The position numbers were made by a program, and so were the translations under genes. Positions 1 through 7,855 of a stretch of 59,921 nt of DNA are shown here, one piece after another. This stretch comes from Candidatus Pacearchaeota archaeon. Its GTDB lineage: Archaea > Nanobdellota > Nanobdellia > Pacearchaeales > GW2011-AR1. The DNA lies in assembly GCA_002688015.1 (NCBI GenBank), contig NZBT01000011.1, forward strand, positions 1 through 59,921. Direction: 5' to 3'. Within the stretch, counting starts at the first letter, position 1. The number at the start of each line of letters is the position of its first letter. The notes under the pieces were generated by a model. It was not told where the DNA came from and ran no database searches. It saw nothing but the letters and a program-made list of their open reading frames with translations.

Positions 1-104
1 AATTTAGCAGAATTGTTATAAATCTTAAACCTTAATCCAGGAACTTACTCGTTCCTAAAATCAAAACTCCCGTTAACTTAACAATGCACCAGTGTTAAGA
101 AGTA

Positions 105-1097
105 TTACTTATAATAAACTATCAAATAAGGTTTATTCTCCGTAGCCTCACGAGAATTGAAAGTAAGAAAATCTTGATCAGGAACGAACATTCCTCCAAT
201 ATCAAGAGTCAGCTCATCAGTAGGATCAAGATTAACACTCTGAACAACATTATCAGGATCTGAAAATCTTAAAGTTATTCTATCATCAGCAACCCTTTCT
301 AATGCTACATTAACTTGATCCATCACATCTACACAAGTCTCTTCTCCATCAACAACACTGCTCCAAGTCTTGCTTCTAGGAATCTCTTCTGTTTGTGAAT
401 TATAAACGGCTTGAACAATACCTTCAGCCCAATCAGCTTCGATGTAAGAAACCTCAACATTTTCATTAGGAGCCCCTATCACATTTTCTATATAAAAACA
501 AGCCTCTGACTTAGTAATTTCACCAACATTCTGAATCGCAGAAAGCTCAAACATAATTTGAATCTCACTCTGCCTAATTCCTACATGATCTTCACTAACT
601 CCAATATCTTGCAAGGCTTCCAATTTTATAGAACATCCCAAAACAGGATCGCATCCAATAAGCCTCATCACACCTGTCTGTCCAATAATCACTTTTCCGT
701 TCTCATCCGTAAAAATAGGAAATACTTCAACTTTCACAGGATCTCCTGTCAAACCTATCAAATCTAATGTAGAAATTAAAAGGCTCTTCTGTTGAAGAGC
801 AGTCATAGCTGAATCATCAACATCACGACTTTCAATATTTCCATCTGCATCATAAATTAAAACCCTGAGTCCAGAAACATCTTCTCCAGAAAGATGCTTC
901 ACATTAATCGTAAGAGTTTCCTCACTAAGTCCTGCAGATTCAACAGAAAGCCTCGTTGTCAAATCTTTTGTATTAAAACTGCCTCTTGCCCCAAACAAGA
1001 AACCACTAATAAAACCCCAGATAATAAAAATTGCTACAATAGATATCAATATGATAAGAACAGTCGTAATTACTGCACTCACTCCCTTTTTATTCAT
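105..1097 (-). CDS. type IV pilin/archaellin-like surface protein
   Basis: 330-aa protein with a short basic N-terminus (MNKKGVSAV), then one long hydrophobic helix at about residues 7-34 and a large, mostly beta-type extracellular domain. This layout matches archaeal class III (prepilin peptidase) signal sequences, where cleavage before the hydrophobic stretch leaves a helix for filament assembly. No second membrane segment is visible. The protein is longer than most archaellins, and the body is not recognised. A TATA-like TTTATAAG (plus 1117-1127) lies about 25 nt upstream. A second ATG five bases upstream forms a tiny ATG GAA TGA frame overlapping the start. It could also be a singly anchored surface protein that never forms filaments. 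Confidence 0.7.
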   Translation of the reverse strand: MNKKGVSAVITTVLIILISIVAIFIIWGFISGFLFGARGSFNTKDLTTRLSVESAGLSEETLTINVKHLSGEDVSGLRVLIYDADGNIESRDVDDSAMTALQQKSLLISTLDLIGLTGDPVKVEVFPIFTDENGKVIIGQTGVMRLIGCDPVLGCSIKLEALQDIGVSEDHVGIRQSEIQIMFELSAIQNVGEITKSEACFYIENVIGAPNENVEVSYIEADWAEGIVQAVYNSQTEEIPRSKTWSSVVDGEETCVDVMDQVNVALERVADDRITLRFSDPDNVVQSVNLDPTDELTLDIGGMFVPDQDFLTFNSREATENKPYLIVYYK

Positions 1098-1132
1098 TCC
1101 ATAAAAAGAGAAATATAACTTATAAATCTATC

Positions 1133-2125
1133 TCATCTCCAAGTAACTGCTATATCATCCGTTCTTTCTCTCGGCTTAATATCAATCTTATCAACATCTT
1201 CTTTTATTCCAGAATTAAGCATTATCTCTCCAGTATAGGCAATCATCGCTGCATTATCAACTAATAATGGCCTCTCAGGACAAAAGAACTTCGCTCCCCT
1301 TTCTTGGCACATAAGTTTACACATTTCTTGAAGCCTTGCATTACAAGCAACTCCTCCTCCGAGAACAAGTTCAGTCTTTCCAGTATGAGCCAAAGCGCGC
1401 TCGGCCGCTTCAACAAGCATTGCAAAAGCTGTCTCCTGTAATGAAAAACATAATTTAGGAATCTCGAATTCTTTATCTTTAGCAGAATTGTAAAGCTGCT
1501 GAATCTTTGTCTGCATTCCAGAGAAAGAGACATCCATTCCCTTTATAGAATAAGAAAGTTCAATATAATCTTCCTCTGAAGCTTTCAAAGCTTCTTTCTC
1601 TATCTTCGGACCCCCAGGAAATCCCATTCCAAATGTTCTTCCTACCTTATCAATAAAGTTCCCAATTCCCGTATCTAAGGTCTCTCCGAAAACACGATAT
1701 TTCCCAGCCGCGTAAGCAATTATTTGTGTATTCGCTCCGCTAGCATAAAGTAAAACAGGATCTGTAGCCCCAACACTTCTCCCTATCTCCAAATGAGCAA
1801 TACAATGATTAACTCCCACAATTGGAACTCCAAGTTCCTTTGCCTTAGACTTAGCAAACTTCATACCTGAAAGCAAACAAGGAGCAAGCCCAGGAGCATT
1901 TGACAAAGCAATTGCAGTAATTTCACTTTCTTTTACATCGGCTTCTTTTAATGCGCTCTTCCAAATTTCCTCAGCCACAGAATCATGATGCTTCGCACTC
2001 TCCATAGGAATAATTCCCCCTTCCTCTGTTGTATACATATCTCTGACATTACTCAAAATTTTTCCCTTATCAACAACTCCAACTCCAAATGTATGTGCTG
2101 TACATTCAATTCCTACAATTACCAT
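1133..2125 (-). CDS. kae1: tRNA N6-adenosine threonylcarbamoyltransferase Kae1
   Basis: 330 aa, the normal length of the ASKHA-fold Kae1/TsaD catalytic subunit of the KEOPS complex. The family transfers the threonylcarbamoyl group from TC-AMP to A37 of ANN-decoding tRNAs in the cytoplasm. Visible are the N-terminal GIECTAHTFG, the metal-binding HxxxH (HCIAH, H107 and H111), the GxSGxxTQ-type SFSGMQTK and the GGVACN phosphate loop. The gene ends after Kae1, so no Bud32 kinase domain is fused to it, unlike in many euryarchaea. Its targets include ANN-decoding tRNAs in this window, such as tRNA-Ile(UAU) and tRNA-Thr. Confidence 0.95.
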   Translation of the reverse strand: MVIVGIECTAHTFGVGVVDKGKILSNVRDMYTTEEGGIIPMESAKHHDSVAEEIWKSALKEADVKESEITAIALSNAPGLAPCLLSGMKFAKSKAKELGVPIVGVNHCIAHLEIGRSVGATDPVLLYASGANTQIIAYAAGKYRVFGETLDTGIGNFIDKVGRTFGMGFPGGPKIEKEALKASEEDYIELSYSIKGMDVSFSGMQTKIQQLYNSAKDKEFEIPKLCFSLQETAFAMLVEAAERALAHTGKTELVLGGGVACNARLQEMCKLMCQERGAKFFCPERPLLVDNAAMIAYTGEIMLNSGIKEDVDKIDIKPRERTDDIAVTWR

Positions 2126-2155
2126 AAGAAAGAAAGAAAAACTCTCCTTAAAAAC

Positions 2156-2410
2156 TTAATTAAAAAGTTCCCCTCTCTTTTCCTCAGACAAAGACTGGTA
2201 TATATTTTGTATAACCAGAGCATATTGATAACAATCAGACAACGGCAATCTATCTCCTGTCTCCTCAGAAAAATTTTGTATCCTAATTAAAAATCCTGGA
2301 AAATCCCTCCTTCGAAGTTCTCTTAGTTCTTCAAGTATTTCATCATGGCTATATTCAACACCAAATACAACATATGACAGATCCTGTTCATCCCCATTAA
2401 CTTTTTGCAA
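2156..2410 (-). CDS. hypothetical protein, 84 aa
   Basis: Short acidic, probably helical protein with alternating charged and hydrophobic residues (EILEELRELRRRDFPG). It has no membrane segment, signal peptide or zinc motif. It lies upstream of kae1 on the same strand with about a 30-nt gap, so co-transcription is possible. I do not recognise a family. The main reason to accept it is a protein-like composition in a stretch with no competing reading frame. Confidence 0.5.
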   Translation of the reverse strand: MQKVNGDEQDLSYVVFGVEYSHDEILEELRELRRRDFPGFLIRIQNFSEETGDRLPLSDCYQYALVIQNIYQSLSEEKRGELFN

Positions 2411-2576
2411 TCTACTATCACCAATCCCTAAATAATGACTAGCAGCCTTTCACAATAATGGAGAATGTATCAATCCTAATAATATCTCTAATATCATGTT
2501 TAACACTAAAACCAACAATATAAAAACCTTACCAAAACAAACATATAAAGTAAAAAAATAAAAAACTTAAGAAGAG

Positions 2577-2720
2577 TTATCTCTTCTTCTTCTTTGCTGC
2601 GGCTTTCTTCTTTCTTCCGCCACGTGCCATTTTAGCCTCACACACGTTTCCCTTACCATCTACATAGTAAAGATATCCAGATTTTCTTTCAACAACACCC
2701 TTTGCAATAATTTTTCCCAT
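2577..2720 (-). CDS. small basic protein, 47 aa
   Basis: Too short for the ORF track. It reads MGKIIAKGVVERKSGYLYYV..., continues with VDGKGNVCEAKMARGG and ends in a lysine/alanine tail rich in KKK. The start is secured by a strong Shine-Dalgarno sequence, GGAGGTGTTAC before ATG. The basic tail suggests nucleic-acid or ribosome binding (inference). I believe similar short proteins, with a 'GYLYYVDGKGNVCEAKM' type core, occur in other DPANN genomes, but that is memory and unverified. There is a single cysteine, so no zinc site. Confidence 0.75.
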   Translation of the reverse strand: MGKIIAKGVVERKSGYLYYVDGKGNVCEAKMARGGRKKKAAAKKKKR

Positions 2721-2781
2721 GTAACACCTCCTTTTTAACAATCAAAACGATTTCGTTAAAACAAAATAACCTCATATGTAT

Positions 2782-3120
2782 TTAAACCTTTCTTCTCCCG
2801 ACGAGAAATTCAATAATTCCTTCATTCTCAGAATTAATAGGAATCTCAACAAGTTTTCTGAATTTTTTTTCAGGAGAAACTGAAAAAGTAAAACTTCTGA
2901 CTTTTCTAAATTCTAAAACTCTATTCTCCCCATCAAGCCAAACTGCCAAGAAAGGAAAGAAAACAAAATAAGAATGAATTGCCATTCTACTTTCTCTTTC
3001 TAAATCAAACAATAAGTTTTCTGTTTCTCTAGATCTAAACATCAAACCACTAATCTTTCCAAACCCAGAAACAGATCTAACTGGAACTTCAATTTCCTTT
3101 TTATTATAATAAATCTTCAT
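2782..3120 (-). CDS. DUF192 family protein
   Basis: 112 aa. It carries the hallmark DUF192 (UPF0127) pattern: GLMFRSRETENLLFDL near residues 25-40, then HSYFVFFPFLAVWLD near residues 49-63, and a beta-rich C-terminus ending in IIEFLVGRRK. The family is a small beta-barrel of unknown function found in bacteria and archaea. Many members are exported, but this one has no clear signal peptide and may be cytoplasmic. It is divergently arranged to the lipoprotein gene at 3154, with a gap of only about 30 nt. Confidence 0.8.
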   Translation of the reverse strand: MKIYYNKKEIEVPVRSVSGFGKISGLMFRSRETENLLFDLERESRMAIHSYFVFFPFLAVWLDGENRVLEFRKVRSFTFSVSPEKKFRKLVEIPINSENEGIIEFLVGRRKV

Positions 3121-3153
3121 AAATATTATAAGTCAAACAGGTTTAAAAATACA

Positions 3154-3543
3154 ATGAAAAGATCATTAACAAACTTATTAGCAGTTCCTTTCCTTTTAGG
3201 ATCTTTATCTATGACTGGTTGTCTCTCTTCAACAGCCATAAAAGACAATGAAAGATATAAAGTTTCAAGACCAATCTTCCCTCCAATCTGGCCAACGGAT
3301 TATATAACTCATGAAACACTCAGAGGCGGAAAAGTTGTAAGAACAACAGAAATAGATTACACAAGGATTCCAATTCTTTGGGGAACCTACGATAAAATTA
3401 TAGTCTCTATGAGGGTTTATGATGAAAATGGAAAAGAAATTGAAAGACAAAAATGGACAAGAAAAGATGATATAAAACCAAAAGAAAAAGCAAAAAGAGA
3501 TAAAAGATTCAAAAAGATTTTTCTTCCTGTATGGGTAAAATAA
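3154..3543 (+). CDS. putative lipoprotein, 129 aa
   Basis: Starts MKRSLTNLLAVPFLLGSLSMTGC: a basic n-region, a hydrophobic core and a lipobox-like LSMTGC, with the cysteine at residue 23. This implies export, lipidation of the cysteine and attachment to the outer face of the membrane. The mature part is rich in charged residues (KEIERQKWTRKDDIKPKEKAKR) and unrecognised. It is one of three lipobox proteins in the window (also at 11867 and 13992). No partner gene is obvious. Confidence 0.7.
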   Translation: MKRSLTNLLAVPFLLGSLSMTGCLSSTAIKDNERYKVSRPIFPPIWPTDYITHETLRGGKVVRTTEIDYTRIPILWGTYDKIIVSMRVYDENGKEIERQKWTRKDDIKPKEKAKRDKRFKKIFLPVWVK

Positions 3544-3547
3544 TTCT

Positions 3548-3979
3548 CTAACTGAAAAACCTTGGCAATTTCTTCCCATCAGGCTTTTTCAATCCCTTCA
3601 AACTCTCAAACTTCTCATGCATTATATCCACATTCTTATCGCAAACAAAATCATGATGGCGGAATCCTCCTCCAAAAGCCTTAGGAATATGCATAAGTTC
3701 ATGAATTATCACCTTATCTTGTTCTTTTTGATCAAGCTTTTCAAAAGCTTCAAGAAATTCAATTGTGTAAAATGCATCTGTCCCCATACCATGTTGCATC
3801 ACTTTCCCCAAAGCATGACATCTTGCTAATGTATTTCTTGTACTGCTTCCGGTACTTCGAATACATTTTACTTTCCCCTCTTTAATATGTTCCATTCCAA
3901 GAGTCGCAATTATATCTATCATTCTGTCTTGTAAATCCCCCGCATCAAAATATTTCATGATTCTACTCTTTTTTGCCAT
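3548..3979 (-). CDS. putative zinc metallopeptidase (HExxH)
   Basis: 143 aa. It contains HELMHIPKAFGGGFRHHD, with a HExxH zinc site (H93, E94, H97) and a third possible ligand in RHHD. This resembles the 'putative metallopeptidase' family with an HELxHIP motif found in phages and archaea. There is no signal peptide, so it should act in the cytoplasm, and its substrate is unknown. The C-terminus (GLKKPDGKKLPRF) is basic. It lies 7 nt downstream of the YchF-like GTPase gene on the same strand and is probably co-transcribed with it. Confidence 0.75.
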   Translation of the reverse strand: MAKKSRIMKYFDAGDLQDRMIDIIATLGMEHIKEGKVKCIRSTGSSTRNTLARCHALGKVMQHGMGTDAFYTIEFLEAFEKLDQKEQDKVIIHELMHIPKAFGGGFRHHDFVCDKNVDIMHEKFESLKGLKKPDGKKLPRFFS

Positions 3980-3986
3980 TTTTTTG

Positions 3987-5159
3987 TCACTTAGTCATTA
4001 TCTCAAGCCCATCTCTATGTTCAAGCACATGATCCTTTCCAACAGCCTTCTTTGTCCTAACATCAATTGCTTTTACAAATCCATTCCCTATATCTGTATG
4101 TAATCTAAAAGCAAAATCCAATGCTGTGCTACCCTTCTCCATTAAATAACAATCAGGAAGAACATTCCCTTTACTATCTGCTAGCTTATCTCCCGCAGGA
4201 AATATACAAACCATTCCTAAAACATCCAAAACCATTGTATTCAAAACTTTCTGAACTCCAGTATCTCCAAATTTCTTAATTTCTTCCAGCGCCGTTTTCT
4301 GCTTATCTGAAATTTCTCCTTTAATTTCAAAGTTATCAGAGCCAGGAACATAGTCAATAAGGCCTGCCTTATCTGCTTCTCTCAAAGCCAATTCTCCCTC
4401 AGCAAAACATGGAACAATAGGATAATCAAACTCTTTCTTTATCTTCTCCAAATTCTCCTTGCTCTTAGGACGATCCATCTTATTAGCAGCGATCACCATT
4501 GGCTTTGTTTCCTTTCTCAAAGCTTGTGCAAATCCAAAAACATCAGAATCAGTCCATCCTGAAGGATGCTCAACATCCAACTTACTTTTCAATAACACTG
4601 CCTTTACATCTTCCTCACTAACCTTTAGCCCGGAAAATTGCTTTGCAATTGATTCCGCTAACTTTCCTTTTTGCATTTCAACAGTTCTCGCAAAAGTTTT
4701 CCATCCTTTCTTAAAGATTCCAGAATACCATAAATCCAACTCTTTTTCTATAATCTCTATGTCCTTGCCAGGATAATAATCATCAACTGGCTTCCCTTCC
4801 CCATTACTTTCTCCAGACATATCAACAATATGGATAAATGCATCAGCAGCACTCAAATCACTCAAAAATTCATTCCCCAATCCTTTCCCCTCTGATGCTC
4901 CTTCAACTAAACCAGCCACATCAAGTAATTCAAATGGAACAAATCTCCACTTGCCTTTTTCTCCTTTAACATATCCTTCCCTAGGATTACTTATCTTCCC
5001 AAATTCAGGAGCTAAATCCTCAATTTTAACAAAACCAATCCCATGATTCGGTTTTATTGTTGCAAAAGGATAATCAGCAATTAAAACATCCATAAGCGTT
5101 GCTGCTTTGAAGAAAGTACTCTTTCCTGAACTCGGACGTCCTAATATTCCAACTAACAT
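3987..5159 (-). CDS. YchF/Ygr210-type GTPase with TGS domain
   Basis: 390 aa. The P-loop is GRPSSGKST (residues 7-15), followed by a Walker B/G3-like LLDVAG, NKMD for G4, and a C-terminal TGS domain (LHTDIGNGFVKAIDVRTKKAVGKDHVLEHRDGLEIM). The family is OBG-related. Bacterial YchF binds ribosomes and prefers ATP, while the archaeal/eukaryotic Ygr210 branch is thought to act in translation. Length and order are complete. The start ATG begins directly with the G1 strand, as in the family. Confidence 0.92.
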   Translation of the reverse strand: MLVGILGRPSSGKSTFFKAATLMDVLIADYPFATIKPNHGIGFVKIEDLAPEFGKISNPREGYVKGEKGKWRFVPFELLDVAGLVEGASEGKGLGNEFLSDLSAADAFIHIVDMSGESNGEGKPVDDYYPGKDIEIIEKELDLWYSGIFKKGWKTFARTVEMQKGKLAESIAKQFSGLKVSEEDVKAVLLKSKLDVEHPSGWTDSDVFGFAQALRKETKPMVIAANKMDRPKSKENLEKIKKEFDYPIVPCFAEGELALREADKAGLIDYVPGSDNFEIKGEISDKQKTALEEIKKFGDTGVQKVLNTMVLDVLGMVCIFPAGDKLADSKGNVLPDCYLMEKGSTALDFAFRLHTDIGNGFVKAIDVRTKKAVGKDHVLEHRDGLEIMTK

Positions 5160-5180
5160 ATTTAAAGTGAATAAAAAAGC

Positions 5181-5190
5181 TTTAAATAAT
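5181..5190 (+). promoter_or_regulatory. TATA box of tRNA-Ile
   Basis: TTTAAATAAT centred about 25 nt before the first tRNA base, the usual archaeal TATA-to-start distance. It overlaps the upstream end of the GTPase gene's own divergent promoter region. Confidence 0.6.
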
Positions 5191-5209
5191 CTCCTAAATC
5201 CATATTAAT

Positions 5210-5332
5210 GATCCTGTAGCTCAGCCTGGTTAGAGCGCTGCTCTTATAAGAGCCCTGTTCGATAGAACAGAAACTTTCAAGCTAAAAAGCTAAGAAAGGC
5301 AGAGGTCCTGGGTTCAAATCCCAGCAGGATCA
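5210..5332 (+). tRNA. tRNA-Ile(UAU) with 48-nt intron
   Basis: The acceptor stem GATCCTG/CAGGATC is perfect with discriminator A, and CTGGG-TTCAAAT-CCCAG forms the T arm. The D stem is GCTC/GAGC and the anticodon stem is CTGCT/GGCAG. The loop reads C-T-TAT-A before the interruption, giving anticodon UAU for AUA codons. An intron sits at the canonical 37/38 position (5249-5296). It contains a perfect CTGTTC-GATA-GAACAG hairpin. Spliced length is 75 nt. Most archaea read AUA with a CAU anticodon carrying agmatidine, so a UAU gene is a minority solution. Confidence 0.88.
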
Positions 5333-5339
5333 TCATCAA

Positions 5340-5486
5340 ATGAAAAAACTAAGAAAAGAATGGCCATTAGGATTTATTGGTTTCCTAGCAATATTTGGAT
5401 TTCAAGGATTTCAAACAGGAAACTGGATGGATTTTATTTGGCTTATATGGGCAGTTTGGTTTATCTACTTCATACCTATAAAGTAA
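5340..5486 (+). CDS. small membrane protein, 48 aa
   Basis: Absent from the ORF track. It begins MKKLRKEWPLGFIGFLAIFG and continues through a second aromatic, Trp-rich hydrophobic segment (WMDFIWLIWAVWFIYF) to a lysine end. Two short membrane helices are predicted, with the basic N-terminus inside. The ATG lies 7 nt after the tRNA-Ile discriminator base, with no promoter or Shine-Dalgarno sequence between them. It is therefore probably made from a tRNA-mRNA co-transcript whose 5' end is created by tRNA 3' processing. Its function is unknown. Confidence 0.65.
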   Translation: MKKLRKEWPLGFIGFLAIFGFQGFQTGNWMDFIWLIWAVWFIYFIPIK

Positions 5487-5496
5487 TCTCTCCTTA

Positions 5497-5736
5497 CTAA
5501 AAACTCATCCAGTAATCATCAGCCATCGCTCCATGGACATTATTCCATCTAAGAACTGTTACCTTGTTCTCCAAACCAAAATGATGATAATAAGCTTTCA
5601 TTCCCTTTATCATTTCTTCTTGAGAATCAAATCCATCATCTTTATACTCTTGTTCTGTAACTTCTTTCGCCAAACAATGTCTAACATCTGTAATCTTGGC
5701 AGCAACTATAAAGGGATGTAAAGGACAACACAACAT
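5497..5736 (-). CDS. ASCH-domain protein, C-terminal part (split gene)
   Basis: 79 aa starting MLCCPLHPFIVAAKITDVRHC and ending with VTVLRWNNVHGA. This looks like the second half of an ASCH domain (a PUA-like beta-barrel thought to bind RNA or modified nucleotides). The first half (RTKVLSGEKEISIR...) is in a different frame immediately upstream (5736-5873), and the stop and start overlap as TAATG. A Shine-Dalgarno AGGAGG stands about 7 nt before this ATG, so it can be translated by coupling. The alternatives are a frameshift mutation or a sequence error. Confidence 0.65.
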   Translation of the reverse strand: MLCCPLHPFIVAAKITDVRHCLAKEVTEQEYKDDGFDSQEEMIKGMKAYYHHFGLENKVTVLRWNNVHGAMADDYWMSF

Positions 5737-5873
5737 TAATTGTCCTCCTTTCTATAATCTCTAAATCCTGCCCTAATAGAAATCTCCTTCTCTCCAGATA
5801 AAACCTTTGTTCTCATAGAATTATCATTAGCAATCAATAAAGCGTATAAGGGATTCTTCAATTTGTCCGACAT
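5736..5873 (-). CDS. ASCH-domain protein, N-terminal part (split gene)
   Basis: 45 aa, not in the ORF track: MSDKLKNPLYALLIANDNSM, then RTKVLSGEKEISIRAGFRDY and RKEDN before TAA. 'RTKVLSGEK.ISIR.G.RDY' is the typical entry to ASCH proteins, and the expected continuation is found one frame over in 5497-5736. Neither half alone would make the complete barrel. The codons for its last residues (RKED) double as the Shine-Dalgarno sequence of the downstream half. This supports either designed coupling or a very recent break. Confidence 0.6.
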   Translation of the reverse strand: MSDKLKNPLYALLIANDNSMRTKVLSGEKEISIRAGFRDYRKEDN

Positions 5874-5922
5874 AAAGAGGAAGATTAAAACAGGATTATT
5901 AAATATTTAGATTGTTAAACAA

Positions 5923-6864
5923 TCATTTCTTACAAACAACCAAAGCATATTCATTTTCAGAATCAGGCAAAAGCTTCACATCTGAAAAGTAAAACTTACA
6001 AAACTTCTCAAGCTCCTCAGAAAAATACTTGTAAATCTTTGCAACCATAATATCATCTCCTGCTTTGAATGATATCTTCTTCCCTTCAATTTCAACTTCC
6101 TTATCTACTTTTAATTTATAAACAAGCTCAATTCTTACATGATTGAACTTAACATCGTATTCTACTTCATTTTCTTTGAAACCAAGTTCCTTCATCAGAG
6201 GCAAAGTCCAATCTTTAAAAACAGGATGCTTATAAGTTTCCAAGTTAACAAGCCTTTCTCCCTTTCTAATACCGTTTCCAATAATCAAAATATCACCAGG
6301 AAACATTGAATTACTCAATTTAAACAAATAATCATTAACATCGAAACTTGCTAAAATACTCCCTAACAACAAAACAACATTTCCTTGGTACTCACTATTC
6401 CTAAGTTCGGAAATAACTCCATCAGCATCTTGAAAACAAGCAATCTTAGAAGTATAATCTTTAACACATGGGAAATTCTCTTTCTTAACATTCTCCAAAG
6501 TCAGATTAACAAGCTCTTCACTTACAGAAACAGGGCAAAACTTTATCTGATTTTGACAATCATTTAATAATTCAATGAAAACCTTTGCCTTTTGTCCATC
6601 TCCACATCCAAGATCAATTAAGTTAAAATTGCCCTTTCCTATACTGTCTACAAGAAAATCCTTACTTTCTTTTAACATTTCAATCTCTTTGTTAATAACT
6701 AATTCTTTATATCTATCATGATTTCTCATAGCTAAAAACTTCTCAACAAGTTCCGGGTTCATATAAAGAAATTTTCTACTTCCTATATCCCAAACTCTAT
6801 TTCCATCTTTTAAGGAAGGTCCTTCCTTCACCAAATACTTCAACAGTTCTTCTTTTAATTCCAT
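5923..6864 (-). CDS. EgtD-like SAM-dependent methyltransferase
   Basis: 313 aa. The SAM-binding motif I is IDLGCGDGQK (about residues 83-92). The LLLGSILASFDVNDYL...MFPGDILIIG stretch matches the histidine-specific methyltransferase family (Methyltransf_33, ergothioneine EgtD and relatives), where a LGSxxxNF motif precedes a PGD turn. The N-terminal segment (RNHDRYKELVINKEIEML) corresponds to the family's substrate-side helices. Known members trimethylate histidine, and eukaryotic relatives act in diphthamide or wybutosine-type pathways. No EgtB or other ergothioneine gene is visible here, so the substrate is open. Confidence 0.75.
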   Translation of the reverse strand: MELKEELLKYLVKEGPSLKDGNRVWDIGSRKFLYMNPELVEKFLAMRNHDRYKELVINKEIEMLKESKDFLVDSIGKGNFNLIDLGCGDGQKAKVFIELLNDCQNQIKFCPVSVSEELVNLTLENVKKENFPCVKDYTSKIACFQDADGVISELRNSEYQGNVVLLLGSILASFDVNDYLFKLSNSMFPGDILIIGNGIRKGERLVNLETYKHPVFKDWTLPLMKELGFKENEVEYDVKFNHVRIELVYKLKVDKEVEIEGKKISFKAGDDIMVAKIYKYFSEELEKFCKFYFSDVKLLPDSENEYALVVCKK

Positions 6865-6974
6865 AAATGTATACTTTAAAGCGGCTTTTTAAGACTTTCC
6901 TTAACTCTGTTTCACTAGAGACTCCTAACACTCTCAGTTAAGTTTAAAAGGGATTTTTATCTATTCAAATTAAT

Positions 6975-7047
6975 GCCTGTATAGTGTAGTGGCCAATCAC
7001 ATCGCCCTTTCGCGGCGGGGACCCGGGTTCGACTCCCGGTACGGGCA
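6975..7047 (+). tRNA. tRNA-Glu(UUC)
   Basis: Intronless. The acceptor is GCCTGTA/TACGGGC, the anticodon stem TCGCC/GGCGG, the loop C-T-TTC-GC and the T arm CCGGG-TTCGACT-CCCGG, with discriminator A. A TATA-like TTTTTATC lies about 25 nt upstream. It ends only 2 nt before the convergent rhomboid gene's stop codon. A second glutamate tRNA (CUC, with intron) is at 58128. Confidence 0.93.
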
Positions 7048-7049
7048 TT

Positions 7050-7691
7050 CTACTTCATATAAGTTGATTCCCAACTTCTCATAGTATCTTCATTAAATTT
7101 TATACTCAACTTATCTTTCTTCTCCCTTTTAATTCTGCGTCTATACAAAGCTCCGAAAATAAACCCAAAAAACATTCCAGATAAATGAGCTATATTTCCA
7201 GTATTATTTATCGGATTTCCTGTAAAGAATCCGATTGCTCCTAAAATATCTCCTCCAGCCCAAATAATTCCTGCAATAAATATAGGCATTGGAACACCAA
7301 ATGCCCAAACAGGCACTCCAGGACGAACAATAATTAATGCCCCAATTATTCCAAATATTGCTCCACTTGCTCCTAAGGAAGAAAGGTAAAAGTTAACACT
7401 AATCAAATTAGCTAAAATGCCTGTAACAAAGAACACAAGTAAGAACTTCTTGTATCCAATAAGTTTCTCCAGAATACTCCCAAACAACAAAAGAGCAAAC
7501 AGATTATAAACTATATGGGCAACAGATCCATGTAAAAATACGGCTGATAAAAATCTCCATATTTCTCCTTGTAAAGCACTTGAGTTCAAAACAAAGAAAT
7601 CTGTAAATCCAGAAATCAATAGCTGCAATATGAACACAATTATGATTATTCCTGAAAGCTTAAATGCCCAAAACCTAAATTCTTCAGTCAT
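7050..7691 (-). CDS. rhomboid-family intramembrane serine protease
   Basis: I start this gene at the internal ATG (MTEEFRFWAFKLSG), giving 213 aa. BRE/TATA-like AAAGGG-TTTTTAAGG lies about 28 nt upstream of that ATG, and the extra 23 residues of the ORF-track start are not rhomboid-like. There are six membrane segments. The catalytic serine is in LGASGAIFG (S109) and the histidine in IAHLSGMFFG (H169). HGSVAHIVYNLFALLLFG matches the conserved HxxxHxxxN region, with the first His lying before N. The family cleaves membrane-anchored proteins within the bilayer. The C-terminus is a basic cytoplasmic tail. Confidence 0.9.
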   Translation of the reverse strand: MTEEFRFWAFKLSGIIIIVFILQLLISGFTDFFVLNSSALQGEIWRFLSAVFLHGSVAHIVYNLFALLLFGSILEKLIGYKKFLLVFFVTGILANLISVNFYLSSLGASGAIFGIIGALIIVRPGVPVWAFGVPMPIFIAGIIWAGGDILGAIGFFTGNPINNTGNIAHLSGMFFGFIFGALYRRRIKREKKDKLSIKFNEDTMRSWESTYMK

Positions 7692-7824
7692 AAAAACAAT
7701 AAAACCAACAGCCTTAAAAACCCTTTTTATTTCTAAAAACCATGACACTAGAACAATCATGGGAGTTTGCCCATCATCTCAAGAAAATCTGTTTTTCCTA
7801 GTCTAGGCCTTGATTCTATAAATC

Positions 7825-7833
7825 TTTATATAC
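7825..7833 (+). promoter_or_regulatory. TATA box of tRNA-His/hisS
   Basis: TTTATATAC, centred about 27 nt before the tRNA-His start. No other TATA-like box is seen between the tRNA and hisS, so one transcript probably covers both. Confidence 0.6.
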
Positions 7834-7855
7834 CAAATTTCACTCAATTAAATAT

